Notes: generated by a model not told the origin, from the sequence alone. A DNA stretch of 64,000 nt from Phyllobacterium sp. 21LDTY02-6 (GCF_023554255.2 NZ_JAMJWD020000003.1:62001-126000); one strand, 5' to 3'. Numbered from the stretch's first letter, positions 42,996 to 52,377 are shown. Translations and numbers: made by a program.

Positions 42996-44480
42996 TCAGG
43001 CTTCGGCGGTCATGGCTGCCTCGCGCAGATGCTCGGCATCGCCGGTCGCTCCGTTGAAATACCAGTTGAGCAGAACCGCCGAGACCGATGCGAGCAGGAT
43101 GCCGGATTCGACCAGCGGATGGATCGCGTGGGGAAGCCATGTCTTGAACTCCGGCGCGACGAGGGGGATCATGCCCAATCCCAGCGAGACGGCCACGATG
43201 AACAGGTTGTTGCGGCTCGACTTGAAATCGACCGCCGACAGGATGCGGATGCCAGTGGCAGCGACCATGCCGAACATCACCAGCCCCGCGCCGCCGAGCA
43301 CGAATGTCGGCAGCGCCTCCACCAGTGCGCCCATTTTCGGGATCAGGCCAAGCAGCATGAGGATCACGCCGGCAGCGACGCAGACGAACCGGCTCCTGAC
43401 GCCGGTGACGCCGACCAGCCCGACATTCTGCGAGAAGCTCGTATAGGGAAAAGTGTTGAAAACGCCGCCGATCACCGTGCCGAGACCATCGGTGCGCAGG
43501 CCGGCCGAAAGCACGGGCAGCGTCAACCGCTTGCCGGTCATCTCGCCCAGCGCGAGGAACATGCCGGTCGATTCGATCAGCACGACAATCATGACGAGGG
43601 TCATGGTGAGGATCAGGATCGGATCGAATATCGGCATGCCAAAGCGGAACGGCGTCACCAATGCGAACCAGCCGGCGCTACCGACCTTGTCGAAATGCAT
43701 CAGCCCCAGGGAGGCAGCGATGACTGCGCCGATGACGATGCCCAGCAGCACGGCGATATTGGCGACGAAGCCCTTGCCGAGGCGAGCGATGACGAGGATC
43801 GACAGCAGAACCGCAGCCGATATCGCCATGTGCGACACCGGTGCATAGGCGGCATTCGGGACGGTCGCGGCAAGGGCAAGCTTTTCCGGTACTGCCGGCA
43901 GGCTCGAACCTGCGGCGCCCGCAACTTCGGTGACTGCCTTCAGCCACGCCGCATGTTCCGGCGCAATGAGCTTCGGCGCAGTCGGGCCGACCGGATTGCC
44001 GAAGATCCAGTTGATACCGATCCGCATCAGTGAAACGCCGATTACCAGGATGATCGTTCCCGTCACCACCGGCGGAAAGAATCGCAGCATCCGGCCGACC
44101 AGTGGTGCGATCAACATGCCGACAATGCCGGCGCCGATGATGGCGCCAAAGATCATGCGTGCGCCGTCACTGCCGGGAATGGCGTTCGCCATCGCCACCA
44201 TTGGCCCCACCGAGGCGAAGGTGACGCCCATCATGACCGGCAGCCTTACGCCGAACCATTGCGTCGCGCCGAGCGACTGGATGATGGTGACGATGCCGCA
44301 GACGAAAAGATCGGCAGAGATCAGGAAGGCGACCTGTTCGGGTTCCAGCTTCAATGCGCGGCCGATGATGAGCGGAACGGCGATGGCGCCGGCATACATG
44401 ACAAGGACGTGCTGCACGCCGAGCACGGCAAGACGGGGCACTGGCAGCACCTCGTCCACGGGATGTGTGGTTGACGACAT
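42996..44480 (-). CDS. NCS2 xanthine/uracil permease
   Basis: 494 aa from ATG 44480, with AAGGGGA upstream. It is a nucleobase:cation symporter-2 protein with about 14 hydrophobic segments. The family signature FSQNVGLVGVTGVRSRF and the substrate-site Glu in LIESTGMFLALGEMTG are both present. Sequence upstream of 44480 in the same frame is hydrophilic and unlike the family, so it is excluded. It imports xanthine, urate or a similar purine. It is divergent from an orphan BMP-type binding protein. Confidence 0.92.
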   Translation of the reverse strand: MSSTTHPVDEVLPVPRLAVLGVQHVLVMYAGAIAVPLIIGRALKLEPEQVAFLISADLFVCGIVTIIQSLGATQWFGVRLPVMMGVTFASVGPMVAMANAIPGSDGARMIFGAIIGAGIVGMLIAPLVGRMLRFFPPVVTGTIILVIGVSLMRIGINWIFGNPVGPTAPKLIAPEHAAWLKAVTEVAGAAGSSLPAVPEKLALAATVPNAAYAPVSHMAISAAVLLSILVIARLGKGFVANIAVLLGIVIGAVIAASLGLMHFDKVGSAGWFALVTPFRFGMPIFDPILILTMTLVMIVVLIESTGMFLALGEMTGKRLTLPVLSAGLRTDGLGTVIGGVFNTFPYTSFSQNVGLVGVTGVRSRFVCVAAGVILMLLGLIPKMGALVEALPTFVLGGAGLVMFGMVAATGIRILSAVDFKSSRNNLFIVAVSLGLGMIPLVAPEFKTWLPHAIHPLVESGILLASVSAVLLNWYFNGATGDAEHLREAAMTAEA

Positions 44481-44682
44481 CGTGGTGATTCCCCTTATTG
44501 TTGTTCCGGCGCGTCGTACCTGCCGACAAGCGGAATTCCCTTGTGGAATCAGGTAGAATCGCCGTGTTTGATAGCTTCCACCATGCAGAATTTTTTGCAA
44601 GGTTCGATCGTATCTGCAGGCAATTGGAGCCAACGAATACTCGGAAACAAACTCGGAATTACAAGTAAAACAGGGGAACCGA

Positions 44683-45681
44683 ATGCCGACGTCTCTCGTG
44701 AAAATTACATATCGCCTTGTGATCTGCCTCGCCGCACTGTTGGCATCCCATGCCGCCTTCGCCGATAATCTGAAGGTAGGCATGCTTATCCCCGGTCGAA
44801 TCGACGATGGAGGATTCATGGAGGCCGGTTATGACGGCCTCATGCGGATCAAGAAAGACCTCAACATCGAGACGAGCTATATCGATAACATCAAGCCGGA
44901 GATTGGGCTCTTGTCCGACGCGCTCCGAAAACTCGCGGCGGACGGACCCGACCTGATCATCGCCCATGGCGGGCAGAACGGCAAGGCAGTCGAAGCCGTC
45001 GCGCCGGAATTTCCGAACATAAAGTTCGCTGTCGTGCAGGGAAACACGAAAGGCAAGAATGTTTCGAGCTACGAAGTGTTGCAGGAACAGTCTGCCTGGT
45101 TGGCCGGCGCAGCGGCAGGCCTTCTCACCAAGACAAATGTCGTCGGCCACATTTCGGGAATTCGCGTGCCGCCGGGACTGAAAGGGCGTGCCGCCTTCTA
45201 TCATGGCCTCATGAATACCAATCCCGGAGCCAGGTTTCTGACGGTGTTCGCTGGCGATCAGGACGACGTCGAACTCGCGCGCAGAGTTGCGGCGGCAGAA
45301 ATTGACGCCGGCGCCGATATCATCTTCACGATGCTGAATGCTGGCCGTGCCGGTTCCATCGAGGCCATGCGGGAACGTGGCGTGCGCCAGATCGGAAATG
45401 TCCGGGACTGGTATTCAGACCATCCGGATGTATTCGTCGCGTCCGCAATAGCGAATGTAAGCCTGGCGGCATTTCATGCGGCCAAGGACCTGGCCGACGG
45501 CGACTGGAAATCCGGTGAGATCATCAAGATAGGGCTGGAAGATCCCGAAGCGGTATCATTGGCGCTGTCGCCGGGCGTATCCGATGAGGTGAAAGCCGGA
45601 ATTGCGGGACTGAGCAAAAAGATAGTTGCCGGCGAAATTGAAGTCCTGACCGATTATGACGGTGCGGAATTCAAATTCTGA
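44683..45681 (+). CDS. BMP-family substrate-binding protein (PnrA/Med-like), orphan
   Basis: 332 aa. A Sec signal peptide (RLVICLAALLASHAAFAD) is followed by the BMP fold: KVGMLIPGRIDDGGFMEAGYDGLMRI, LIIAHGGQNGKAVEAVAPEFP, GAAAGLLTKTNVVGHISG and GADIIFTMLNAGRAG. Relatives bind purine nucleosides or autoinducer-type ligands for RbsC-like ABC transporters, but no ATPase or permease gene is adjacent. Its location opposite a purine permease suggests a purine-related ligand or a sensing role. This is inference. Confidence 0.88.
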   Translation: MPTSLVKITYRLVICLAALLASHAAFADNLKVGMLIPGRIDDGGFMEAGYDGLMRIKKDLNIETSYIDNIKPEIGLLSDALRKLAADGPDLIIAHGGQNGKAVEAVAPEFPNIKFAVVQGNTKGKNVSSYEVLQEQSAWLAGAAAGLLTKTNVVGHISGIRVPPGLKGRAAFYHGLMNTNPGARFLTVFAGDQDDVELARRVAAAEIDAGADIIFTMLNAGRAGSIEAMRERGVRQIGNVRDWYSDHPDVFVASAIANVSLAAFHAAKDLADGDWKSGEIIKIGLEDPEAVSLALSPGVSDEVKAGIAGLSKKIVAGEIEVLTDYDGAEFKF

Positions 45682-45775
45682 CCGATGCAGGCGAGTACGC
45701 AGGAGGTCCCGAAACGCCACCGGCAAGATGGCGCGACGGGTTGGTGGTGCTGATGGCTTGCGTCTCCCGGCTGAA

Positions 45776-45799
45776 GAACGCGCAGCCTTGAGCGCGTTC
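45776..45799. terminator. Stem-loop between converging genes
   Basis: GAACGCGC (45776-45783) pairs with GCGCGTTC (45792-45799) around an 8-nt loop, in the gap between the BMP gene and the leftward SDR gene. No T-tract is present, so the terminator call is weak. Confidence 0.4.
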
Positions 45800-45818
45800 A
45801 ACCAGCCTGCCCGAATTC

Positions 45819-46592
45819 CTACTTGGTGGTGTATCCGCCATTGACGAGAATGGTTTGCCCCGTCATCCACCAGCCATCGGAAACCATGAAGCGGACATAG
45901 GGAACGATGTCCTCGATATCGGTCAGGCCTGTCCTGGAGAAGCCGGAGAGCGCCGCTGCAGTCTTGTGGTAGGCGACGGCATCCTCGCCCTCTGCCGGGT
46001 AGAAGAAGGGAGTATCCATCGGCCCCGGGCCGATAGCCGTCACCGAGATGCCGCGATCGCCGAATTCCTTGGAGGCCGCCCGGGTGAAATGCTCCACCGG
46101 CGCCTTGGTGCCGGCATAGGCGGCGTAGAAAGGCGTGAACGCGCCGAGCAGCGAAGTGACAAGCGTCACGAGCTTGCCATTGTCGTTGAGATGCCTGCCG
46201 GCTTCCTTGATGAAGAAGAAGGCAGTCTTGGCGTTCACCGCCGTCATCTCGTCATACTCCGCTTCGGTGATTTCGACGATCGGCTTCTTCAGCACCTTTC
46301 CCACCGTGTTGATGGCGATGTCCGGCTTGCCGATGACACTGACCGCATCGGCGAAGAGCTTTTCCATCGCACCTGCCGTGGTCAGATCCGCCTGCAAGGC
46401 GACGGCCTCGGCGCCGGCCGCTTTTACCGCGGCGACGGTCGCGTCGGCATCGGCCTTGGTCGAGGCGCTGTTGTAGTGAATGGCGATGGCTTTTGCGCCC
46501 TGCCCGGCGAGATCGCGCGCGATCAAACCGCCGAGATTCTTGGCCCCGCCAGCGATGATGACGGTTTTGCCGTTGATGCTGTGGTCAGTCAT
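45819..46592 (-). CDS. Short-chain dehydrogenase/reductase
   Basis: 257 aa classical SDR. Cofactor motif VIIAGGAKNLGGLIARDLAG at residue about 10, catalytic Y-x3-K in AAYAGTKAPVEHF, and a C-terminal QTILVNGGYTT. ATG 46592 has AAAGGAGG upstream and is preferred over an in-frame start 21 bp earlier. Divergent from a LysR regulator with an inverted repeat in the shared promoter. Substrate not predictable. Note WWMTGQT near the C-terminus in place of the common SSYVTGQT. Confidence 0.92.
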   Translation of the reverse strand: MTDHSINGKTVIIAGGAKNLGGLIARDLAGQGAKAIAIHYNSASTKADADATVAAVKAAGAEAVALQADLTTAGAMEKLFADAVSVIGKPDIAINTVGKVLKKPIVEITEAEYDEMTAVNAKTAFFFIKEAGRHLNDNGKLVTLVTSLLGAFTPFYAAYAGTKAPVEHFTRAASKEFGDRGISVTAIGPGPMDTPFFYPAEGEDAVAYHKTAAALSGFSRTGLTDIEDIVPYVRFMVSDGWWMTGQTILVNGGYTTK

Positions 46593-46684
46593 GAGGTGGC
46601 CTCCTTTTGCCAATATGGCGACCGCGTCGGGGCCGCTTCCGTCAAGGGAACATATCGTCTAGGATTGGATGATAAAGACGATCA

Positions 46685-46705
46685 TTCTGACATCACCTGT
46701 CAGAA
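46685..46705. promoter_or_regulatory. LysR-type site, TTCTGACA-N5-TGTCAGAA
   Basis: Perfect 8-bp inverted repeat with a 5-bp spacer between the divergent SDR and LysR genes, 30 bp before the LysR start and about 95 bp before the SDR start. Confidence 0.65.
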
Positions 46706-46734
46706 AATCAGCACAATAAAGGATCGCTGCCAAA

Positions 46735-47637
46735 TTGGATCGCGTTGACCTGTTCCGCGTCTTCACCCGTGTCGTCGAAAGTTCGAGTTTTACTCGCGCC
46801 GCAGACACGCTCGGCATCCCGCGCTCTTCCGTATCGGCGGCCGTGCAGGAACTGGAGGGCCGCGTCGGCGCTCGGCTGCTGCATCGCACCACGCGCAAGG
46901 TTTCCCCTACGCAGGACGGCGTCGCCTTCTACGACCGCTGCCTGCAGGTGATCGCCGATGTCGAGGAGACGGAAAACCTTTTCCGGCAGTCGGCCGCGCA
47001 ACCGTCGGGCAAGCTGAAGATCGATGTCCCGGGCCGCATTGGACGGCGCATCATCGCGCCGGCGCTGCCTGAATTCCTCGACCTGCATCCACAGATCGAC
47101 ATCGAGCTGGGCGTCACCGACCGGGCGGTAAACCTGATCGAGGACAGTGTCGACTGCGTGCTGCGCGTCGGGCCGCTGAGCAATTCCGGCCTGATCGCGC
47201 GGCCGCTCGGCAGGCTGCCGTTGATCAATGTCGCCAGCCCGTCCTATCTGGCGCGGTACGGTACACCGCAATCGCCCGACGATCTCGGCGCCCATATGGC
47301 TGTCAACTACGCCTCACCTTCCAGCGGCAGGGTAGAGGACTGGGAGTGGATGGCCGATCGAACCCTGCACGCACGGCAACTGCGGGGCCGCGTCACCGTC
47401 AACAGCGCGGAAGCCTATATCGCCTGTTGCCTGGCAGGCCTCGGGCTCATCCAGATCCCGGCCTATGATGTCCGCCATCACCTCGAAGCGGGCGAACTCA
47501 TCGAAATCATGCCGGATTACCGGTCTGAACCCATGCCCATGACATTGCTCTATCCGCACAGGCAACACCTGTCGCGGCGACTACAGGTCTTCGCCGATTG
47601 GCTTGAAGCGCTGCTCGAACGGCAGCTCTTTGGATAG
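46735..47637 (+). CDS. LysR-family transcriptional regulator
   Basis: 300 aa. Winged helix LFRVFTRVVESSSFTRAADTLGIPRSSVSAAVQELEGRVG, then an effector-binding domain of the CrgA/AaeR branch (IDVPGRIGRRIIAPALPEFLDLHPQIDIELGVTDRAVNLIEDSVDCVLRVG). Begins with TTG at 46735, with AAAGGA 10 bp upstream. Probably controls the divergent SDR gene through the TTCTGACA repeat. Confidence 0.91.
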   Translation: MDRVDLFRVFTRVVESSSFTRAADTLGIPRSSVSAAVQELEGRVGARLLHRTTRKVSPTQDGVAFYDRCLQVIADVEETENLFRQSAAQPSGKLKIDVPGRIGRRIIAPALPEFLDLHPQIDIELGVTDRAVNLIEDSVDCVLRVGPLSNSGLIARPLGRLPLINVASPSYLARYGTPQSPDDLGAHMAVNYASPSSGRVEDWEWMADRTLHARQLRGRVTVNSAEAYIACCLAGLGLIQIPAYDVRHHLEAGELIEIMPDYRSEPMPMTLLYPHRQHLSRRLQVFADWLEALLERQLFG

Positions 47638-47672
47638 GCGAAGGGAGGTAGTCGCGGCGCAAGCAGTGCGGT

Positions 47673-48095
47673 TCAGCCCTGCCAGGGATCGACAACAACG
47701 ACGCCAGTGCCTTCGAAGTCTCTTACGTTTCGCGTCACGACGACCATGTCATGGACGAGAGCCGTCGCCGCAATCAGCGCATCGGCCTCGTTGCGCCGAT
47801 CGGGGATGTGCAAATGCGCGCATCGCGTCGCAACCGCATCGTCAACCGGCAGGATTCGGCCGGCGAATTCCGGCCGCACGTGACTGTCGAGCCAGGAACG
47901 CAGCCGGGCGCCTTGCGCGGCATCACGGCGCTGTACCCCGAGCACACCGCGCTCCAACTCGAATATGGTGATGGCCGAAAGAAAGAAGCGCGTCGCATCC
48001 TCCGCTCCGACCCACGCCACCACATTGGCATCGGCCTTGCCGTCGCCGACCTTGCGCAACTCGGAAACGACGTTCGTATCCAGGAGGTACCTCAA
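47673..48095 (-). CDS. PIN-domain ribonuclease toxin, VapC/FitB-like
   Basis: 140 aa. PIN-domain acidic residues are visible: Asp6 in YLLDTNVVSEL, Glu in ITIFELERGVLG, Asp in NEADALIAATA and Asp in TRNVRDFEGTG. Such proteins cut RNA in a metal-dependent way. Its start overlaps the antitoxin stop by 4 bp, the standard toxin-antitoxin layout. Such modules are common on accessory replicons, where they aid maintenance. Confidence 0.92.
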   Translation of the reverse strand: MRYLLDTNVVSELRKVGDGKADANVVAWVGAEDATRFFLSAITIFELERGVLGVQRRDAAQGARLRSWLDSHVRPEFAGRILPVDDAVATRCAHLHIPDRRNEADALIAATALVHDMVVVTRNVRDFEGTGVVVVDPWQG

Positions 48096-48346
48096 GACAG
48101 ATCCACGTCGCGCGGTTCGATTTCAATGCGGTGCGGCCCAAAATCGATCGACGAGAGGCCAGTCATGGCGAGAGCGTCGACAAGGCTGCGGTGCCTGCCT
48201 GTCAAGCGTTCGAATTCGTCATAGGTCATCAGCACGTGGGAAGGCTTGCCGCGGTCGGTTATGATCACCGGGCCGCCTTTGGCTGCCTTCTTGGCGCTGC
48301 TCACGTCGTGGTTCAGCTCTCGGCTCGAAAGGGTGGTGATGCCCAC
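48092..48346 (-). CDS. Phd/YefM-family antitoxin
   Basis: 84 aa. The N-terminal DNA-binding domain LSSRELNHDVSSAKKAAKGGPVIITDRGKPSHVLMTYDEFERL is typical of Phd/YefM, and the C-terminal tail neutralises the toxin. It is followed by the PIN toxin in a 4-bp overlap. A 20-bp perfect palindrome lies 12 bp upstream of its start, as expected for autoregulation by the antitoxin or the complex. Confidence 0.92.
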   Translation of the reverse strand: MGITTLSSRELNHDVSSAKKAAKGGPVIITDRGKPSHVLMTYDEFERLTGRHRSLVDALAMTGLSSIDFGPHRIEIEPRDVDLS

Positions 48347-48358
48347 GGCATGCCTCCA

Positions 48359-48378
48359 TGTAGGTAATTACCTACATA
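48359..48378. promoter_or_regulatory. Operator of the toxin-antitoxin pair (20-bp perfect palindrome)
   Basis: The core GTAGGTAATTACCTAC extends to 20 bp without a mismatch, immediately upstream of the antitoxin start. Confidence 0.75.
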
Positions 48379-48417
48379 TAGCACCGGAGAGCCAAACTTC
48401 AACCGCATTTGCGGCGC

Positions 48418-49068
48418 CTATCGCTGCGCCAGCGTTGCAACCAGGTCACTGAAGCGATCACCCTGCACGGCGATATGCTGGCGCAGCAGCGTGCGGGCCA
48501 GTTCGGCTTCGCCCGCGAGGATCGCTTCGACGATTTCCGCATGCTCGCTGTACGACGTTTTCATGCGATTGCGCACCCGAAGCTGGAGCCGGCGATAGGG
48601 CCGCAGGCGTCGATGCAGCGCAGTACATTGCTCGACGAGAAAGCTGCTGTGGCTCGCGGTGTAAATGGCCAGATGAAACAGTTCATTGTCATAGTAATAG
48701 GTGTCGGCATCGTCGGCCTTCGCCGATTGTTCGCAGCGGCCATGGGAGGCTAGCAGGTCGGCCCGGTCCGCATCCGTATGGCGGCGGGCAGCGAGCGACC
48801 CGGCCATTCCTTCCAGTTCCGCCATCACCTCGAACATCTCATAGATCCGGTGCGGCCCGGGCTCGACGACGACGGCGCCGCGCCGGGGACGAATCTCGAT
48901 GAGGCCGATGGCGCTGAGCTGCATCAATGCTTCGCGGACAGGCGTTCTCGAAACGCCGAATTGCTTGGCCAACTGCATTTCGTCCAGTCTGTCGCCAGGA
49001 GCGAATTGGTTGGTGACGATACCGTTTTCGATGTCGTCCCGCAGTTTCTGTACGATGTTTTCAGCCAT
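48418..49068 (-). CDS. matR: GntR-family malonate regulator MatR
   Basis: 216 aa, FCD subfamily. Winged helix LRDDIENGIVTNQFAPGDRLDEMQLAKQFGVSRTPVREALMQLSAIG and an FCD helical domain with His in NELFHLAIYTASH and SEHAEIVEAIL. Divergent from matABC as in Rhizobium leguminosarum bv. trifolii, where MatR controls malonate catabolism. The palindrome TTGTATACAA lies 32 bp upstream and resembles the MatR site reported there. The regulator probably responds to malonate. Confidence 0.9.
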   Translation of the reverse strand: MAENIVQKLRDDIENGIVTNQFAPGDRLDEMQLAKQFGVSRTPVREALMQLSAIGLIEIRPRRGAVVVEPGPHRIYEMFEVMAELEGMAGSLAARRHTDADRADLLASHGRCEQSAKADDADTYYYDNELFHLAIYTASHSSFLVEQCTALHRRLRPYRRLQLRVRNRMKTSYSEHAEIVEAILAGEAELARTLLRQHIAVQGDRFSDLVATLAQR

Positions 49069-49099
49069 AATCCCTCGTCAAAATGCACGCCGTCCGCTC

Positions 49100-49109
49100 T
49101 TGTATACAA
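49100..49109. promoter_or_regulatory. MatR operator TTGTATACAA
   Basis: Perfect 10-bp palindrome in the matR-matA intergenic region, preceded by TC. It resembles the published MatR site TCTTGTATACACGA as remembered, and fits the TNGTATACNA-type sites of FCD GntR proteins. Confidence 0.72.
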
Positions 49110-49319
49110 ATTAGTTGACTATGCACACAAGATGGGTGAAACATTATATATCATTCTCAGCATGGAGTGGAACAAGCGAAGGAACAAGGACCGGCCATGC
49201 AAACGCTGCCGGATTATCCCGTTCATGCAGGGCGGAACCCGGCAGTGTCAGAGGTGTTCGGGAAGATATGGATGCAACCTCATTGCTAACTGAACAATCC
49301 CGCGGATCGGAGTCATACA

Positions 49320-50732
49320 ATGACGGGTACGACCTTCTTCAGCGACATGGTGCAGACGATAACGGAGCGGGGCCGGAAACTGTGGTCCTTCACCCCGCGT
49401 GCGGAACGGCTTCCCTCCGGCATTGCGGGTCTGGAAAGCCTGTGTGAATCGCTGCTGTCGAGCCGCGGCGAGGCTTCGGGCATGGCGCTGGCCGCCGAGA
49501 TCCTGCAGCAATGGTCGCGCCTCGGCGATGAAGAACAGCGCGCGTTCATGCAGCTGCTGTACGACAGGTTCGGGCCGGATTCGAAAAGGCTCGACGCAGC
49601 GATCGAGGCCTACCGCGCCGCGCCCACCTCGCGGGCAGTGCTTGAACTGCATCAGGCCGCGGAACCCCGCCGGCAGGAGCTGATCCGGCGGCTCAACCTT
49701 GCGCCCAGCGGCATATCCACGCTTGTCCGCATGCGCGAGCGGCTGTTGAGCCTCAAGGCCGACACGCCGGACCTTGAATCCGTCGATGCCGATTTCGCGC
49801 ACCTCTTCGCCTCCTGGTTCAACCGCGGCTTTCTGATGCTGCGCCCGATCGACTGGTCGACGCCCGCTCATATTCTGGAAAAGATCATTCGCTACGAGGC
49901 GGTGCACGAGATCGGCAATTGGGACGAATTGCGCCGGCGGCTCGCACCTGCCGACCGGCGATGTTTCGCCTTTTTTCATCCGCAACTGGCGGATGATCCG
50001 CTCATTTTCGTGGAAGTGGCGCTGACGAAATCCATTCCCGAGAGCATCTCCGACGTCCTTGACGAGACGCGCGCGCCCATTCGGGCACAGGATGCGAGAA
50101 CGGCCGTCTTCTATTCGATTTCAAACTGCCAGGCCGGCCTGCGCGGCATCTCCTTTGGCAATTTCCTCATCAAGCAGGTGGTGGAGGATTTGCGCCGGGA
50201 CCATTCCAGGCTGGACACATTCGTCACGCTCTCGCCGGTTCCGGGATTTTCCGGCTGGCTGACGCGCGAGCGGCGCAAGGAGAACTCGGAGATATTGAGC
50301 GCGGCCGACCGGGCTACCCTCGCCGCGCTGGACGACGCCGAATGGGCAAGCGATCCGGCAGTGTCAGCGGCCGTGAAGGCCGTTCTGATGCCCGCCGCCG
50401 CCGCCTATTTCCTGCAAGGGCGCACGGCGGACGGACGCCCGATCGATCCCGTTGCCCGTTTTCACCTTGGAAATGGTGCGCGGCTGGAGCGGATGAATTT
50501 TCTTGGCGACACGTCGAGCCGCGCGATGCGGCAGGCGCATGGCCTGATGGTCAATTACCTCTACAAGCTCGACGACATCGAGACCAATCACGAGGCATTT
50601 GCCCAGCGCAACGAGATCGTGGCCGCGCCGGCCGTCAGAAAACTGCTGCGCGGCCTTGCCGCCGCGAAGGGAGCAAACAAGGACAAACAGCCGCACGACG
50701 ACAAGGCGGACAGCAAGGAATTCAGTTCATGA
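49320..50732 (+). CDS. matA: Malonyl-CoA decarboxylase MatA
   Basis: 470 aa, MCD family. The helical N-terminal domain is followed by the GNAT-like catalytic domain. Catalytic regions are VTLSPVPGFSGWL (active-site Ser) and RFHLGNGARLERMNFLGDTS (His). It converts malonyl-CoA to acetyl-CoA and carbon dioxide in the cytoplasm. CGGAG precedes the start. The stop overlaps the matB start by 4 bp, so the two are translated together. With matB and matC it forms the malonate utilisation operon. Confidence 0.95.
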   Translation: MTGTTFFSDMVQTITERGRKLWSFTPRAERLPSGIAGLESLCESLLSSRGEASGMALAAEILQQWSRLGDEEQRAFMQLLYDRFGPDSKRLDAAIEAYRAAPTSRAVLELHQAAEPRRQELIRRLNLAPSGISTLVRMRERLLSLKADTPDLESVDADFAHLFASWFNRGFLMLRPIDWSTPAHILEKIIRYEAVHEIGNWDELRRRLAPADRRCFAFFHPQLADDPLIFVEVALTKSIPESISDVLDETRAPIRAQDARTAVFYSISNCQAGLRGISFGNFLIKQVVEDLRRDHSRLDTFVTLSPVPGFSGWLTRERRKENSEILSAADRATLAALDDAEWASDPAVSAAVKAVLMPAAAAYFLQGRTADGRPIDPVARFHLGNGARLERMNFLGDTSSRAMRQAHGLMVNYLYKLDDIETNHEAFAQRNEIVAAPAVRKLLRGLAAAKGANKDKQPHDDKADSKEFSS

Positions 50733-52285
50733 GCAACCATCTGTTTGACGCCATTCGCCGTTCCATTCCTGCCGATGACGCCGTCTTCATCGAAACCGCG
50801 GAGCGGCGCTGGACCTATGGCGACATGCTGGAATGGTCCGGGCGGATCGCCGGCGCTATCGATACGCTGGGCGTGCGGCCCGGCGATCGCGTCGCCGTGC
50901 AGGTGGAGAAGAGCGCGCATGCCTTGATGCTGTACCTTGCCTGTATCCGGTGCGGGGCGATCTACCTGCCCCTCAACACGGCATATACGCTGGCCGAGCT
51001 CGACTACTTCATCGGCGATGCGGAGCCTCGCCTTGTCGTTGCGGACCCGAAGGCTGCCGACGGCATCAGGACGATCGCCTCGAAACATGGTGCGCTCGTC
51101 GAAACGTTGGACGAACACGGCGGCGGAACCCTGCTCGAACTCGCGAATGATGAATCGCCGGATTTTGTCGAAGCCGCCAGAATGGCCGATGATCCCGCGG
51201 CCATCCTTTATACCTCCGGAACGACCGGCCGGTCGAAGGGAGCGATTCTCACCCATGCAAACCTGTTGTCGAATGCCCAGACCCTGAAGGATACCTGGCG
51301 CTTTACGCCGGACGATCGGCTGATCCATGCACTCCCCATCTTCCACACCCACGGGCTTTTCGTCGGCACGAACGTCATTCTGATTTCCGGCGCGTCGATG
51401 TTTCTTCTGCCGAAGTTCGATCCGGCGCAGGTCCTGGCATTGATGCCGCGCGCCACGACGCTGATGGGCGTTCCGACTTTCTATGTCCGGCTGCTTCAGC
51501 ATGATGGGCTGGACCGTCAGGCCGTGGCCAATATGCGGCTGTTCATTTCCGGTTCTGCGCCGCTCCTGGCCGACACCCACCGGGCGTTTCAGGAACGCAC
51601 CGGCCACGCCATCCTCGAGCGCTACGGGATGACGGAAACCAACATGAATACGTCCAATCCCTATGATGGCGAGCGCAGGGCCGGAACCGTCGGCTTCCCG
51701 CTTCCCGGTGTCACCATACGTGTCAGCCAAGCCGAAACCGGCGAGATCCTGGGGCGCGAAGAGACGGGCATGATCGAGGTGAAAGGGCCCAATGTCTTCA
51801 AGGGCTATTGGCGCATGCCGGAAAAGACGAAAGCGGAGTTTCGCGACGATGGCTTCTTCATCACGGGCGATCTCGGCAAGATCGACGCGCAAGGCTATGT
51901 CCACATCATCGGCCGCCAGAAGGACCTGGTGATTTCCGGCGGCTACAACATCTACCCAAAGGAAGTCGAGGGTGAGATCGACCAGTTGCCCGGCGTCGTC
52001 GAATGCGCGGTGATAGGCGTGGCCCATCCCGATCTCGGCGAAGGGGTGACCGCAGTCGTGGTCAAGCAGCCCAGCTCGAGCCTTGACGAACGGGCCATTC
52101 GGGATGCGCTCGGGGATCGCCTTGCACGCTACAAGCAGCCGAAGCAGATCATCTTTGTCGACGACCTGCCGCGCAACACGATGGGCAAGGTCCAGAAAAA
52201 CGTCCTGCGCGAACGGTATTGCGATCTCTATACCGCTCGCGCGGGCGATGATCTGAAGCATTCAGCGCTGCCATCGGGAGGATGA
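50729..52285 (+). CDS. matB: Malonyl-CoA synthetase MatB
   Basis: 518 aa AMP-forming acyl-CoA ligase. P-loop YTSGTTGRSKGAILTH near residue 155, RYGMTETNMNTSNPYDGERR, hinge region ITGDLGKIDAQGYVHIIGRQKD, and the C-terminal catalytic Lys in NTMGKVQKN. It activates malonate with ATP and CoA and passes malonyl-CoA to MatA. ATG 50729 overlaps the matA stop. Confidence 0.95.
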   Translation: MSNHLFDAIRRSIPADDAVFIETAERRWTYGDMLEWSGRIAGAIDTLGVRPGDRVAVQVEKSAHALMLYLACIRCGAIYLPLNTAYTLAELDYFIGDAEPRLVVADPKAADGIRTIASKHGALVETLDEHGGGTLLELANDESPDFVEAARMADDPAAILYTSGTTGRSKGAILTHANLLSNAQTLKDTWRFTPDDRLIHALPIFHTHGLFVGTNVILISGASMFLLPKFDPAQVLALMPRATTLMGVPTFYVRLLQHDGLDRQAVANMRLFISGSAPLLADTHRAFQERTGHAILERYGMTETNMNTSNPYDGERRAGTVGFPLPGVTIRVSQAETGEILGREETGMIEVKGPNVFKGYWRMPEKTKAEFRDDGFFITGDLGKIDAQGYVHIIGRQKDLVISGGYNIYPKEVEGEIDQLPGVVECAVIGVAHPDLGEGVTAVVVKQPSSSLDERAIRDALGDRLARYKQPKQIIFVDDLPRNTMGKVQKNVLRERYCDLYTARAGDDLKHSALPSGG

Positions 52286-52377
52286 CAGCCGCGAAAGAGG
52301 CGTAGGGAGGAACTCACGCCGCATCAATGAGGAAAAGACGGCCGTCCTCTGGCGCGCCGTAGAGGGAGGAATTTGCC

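Noticed and set aside
44481-44682. Purine riboswitch upstream of the NCS2 permease
   Set aside because: The conserved purine-riboswitch junction sequences could not be found in either direction. Only an imperfect TGCA-ended repeat is present.
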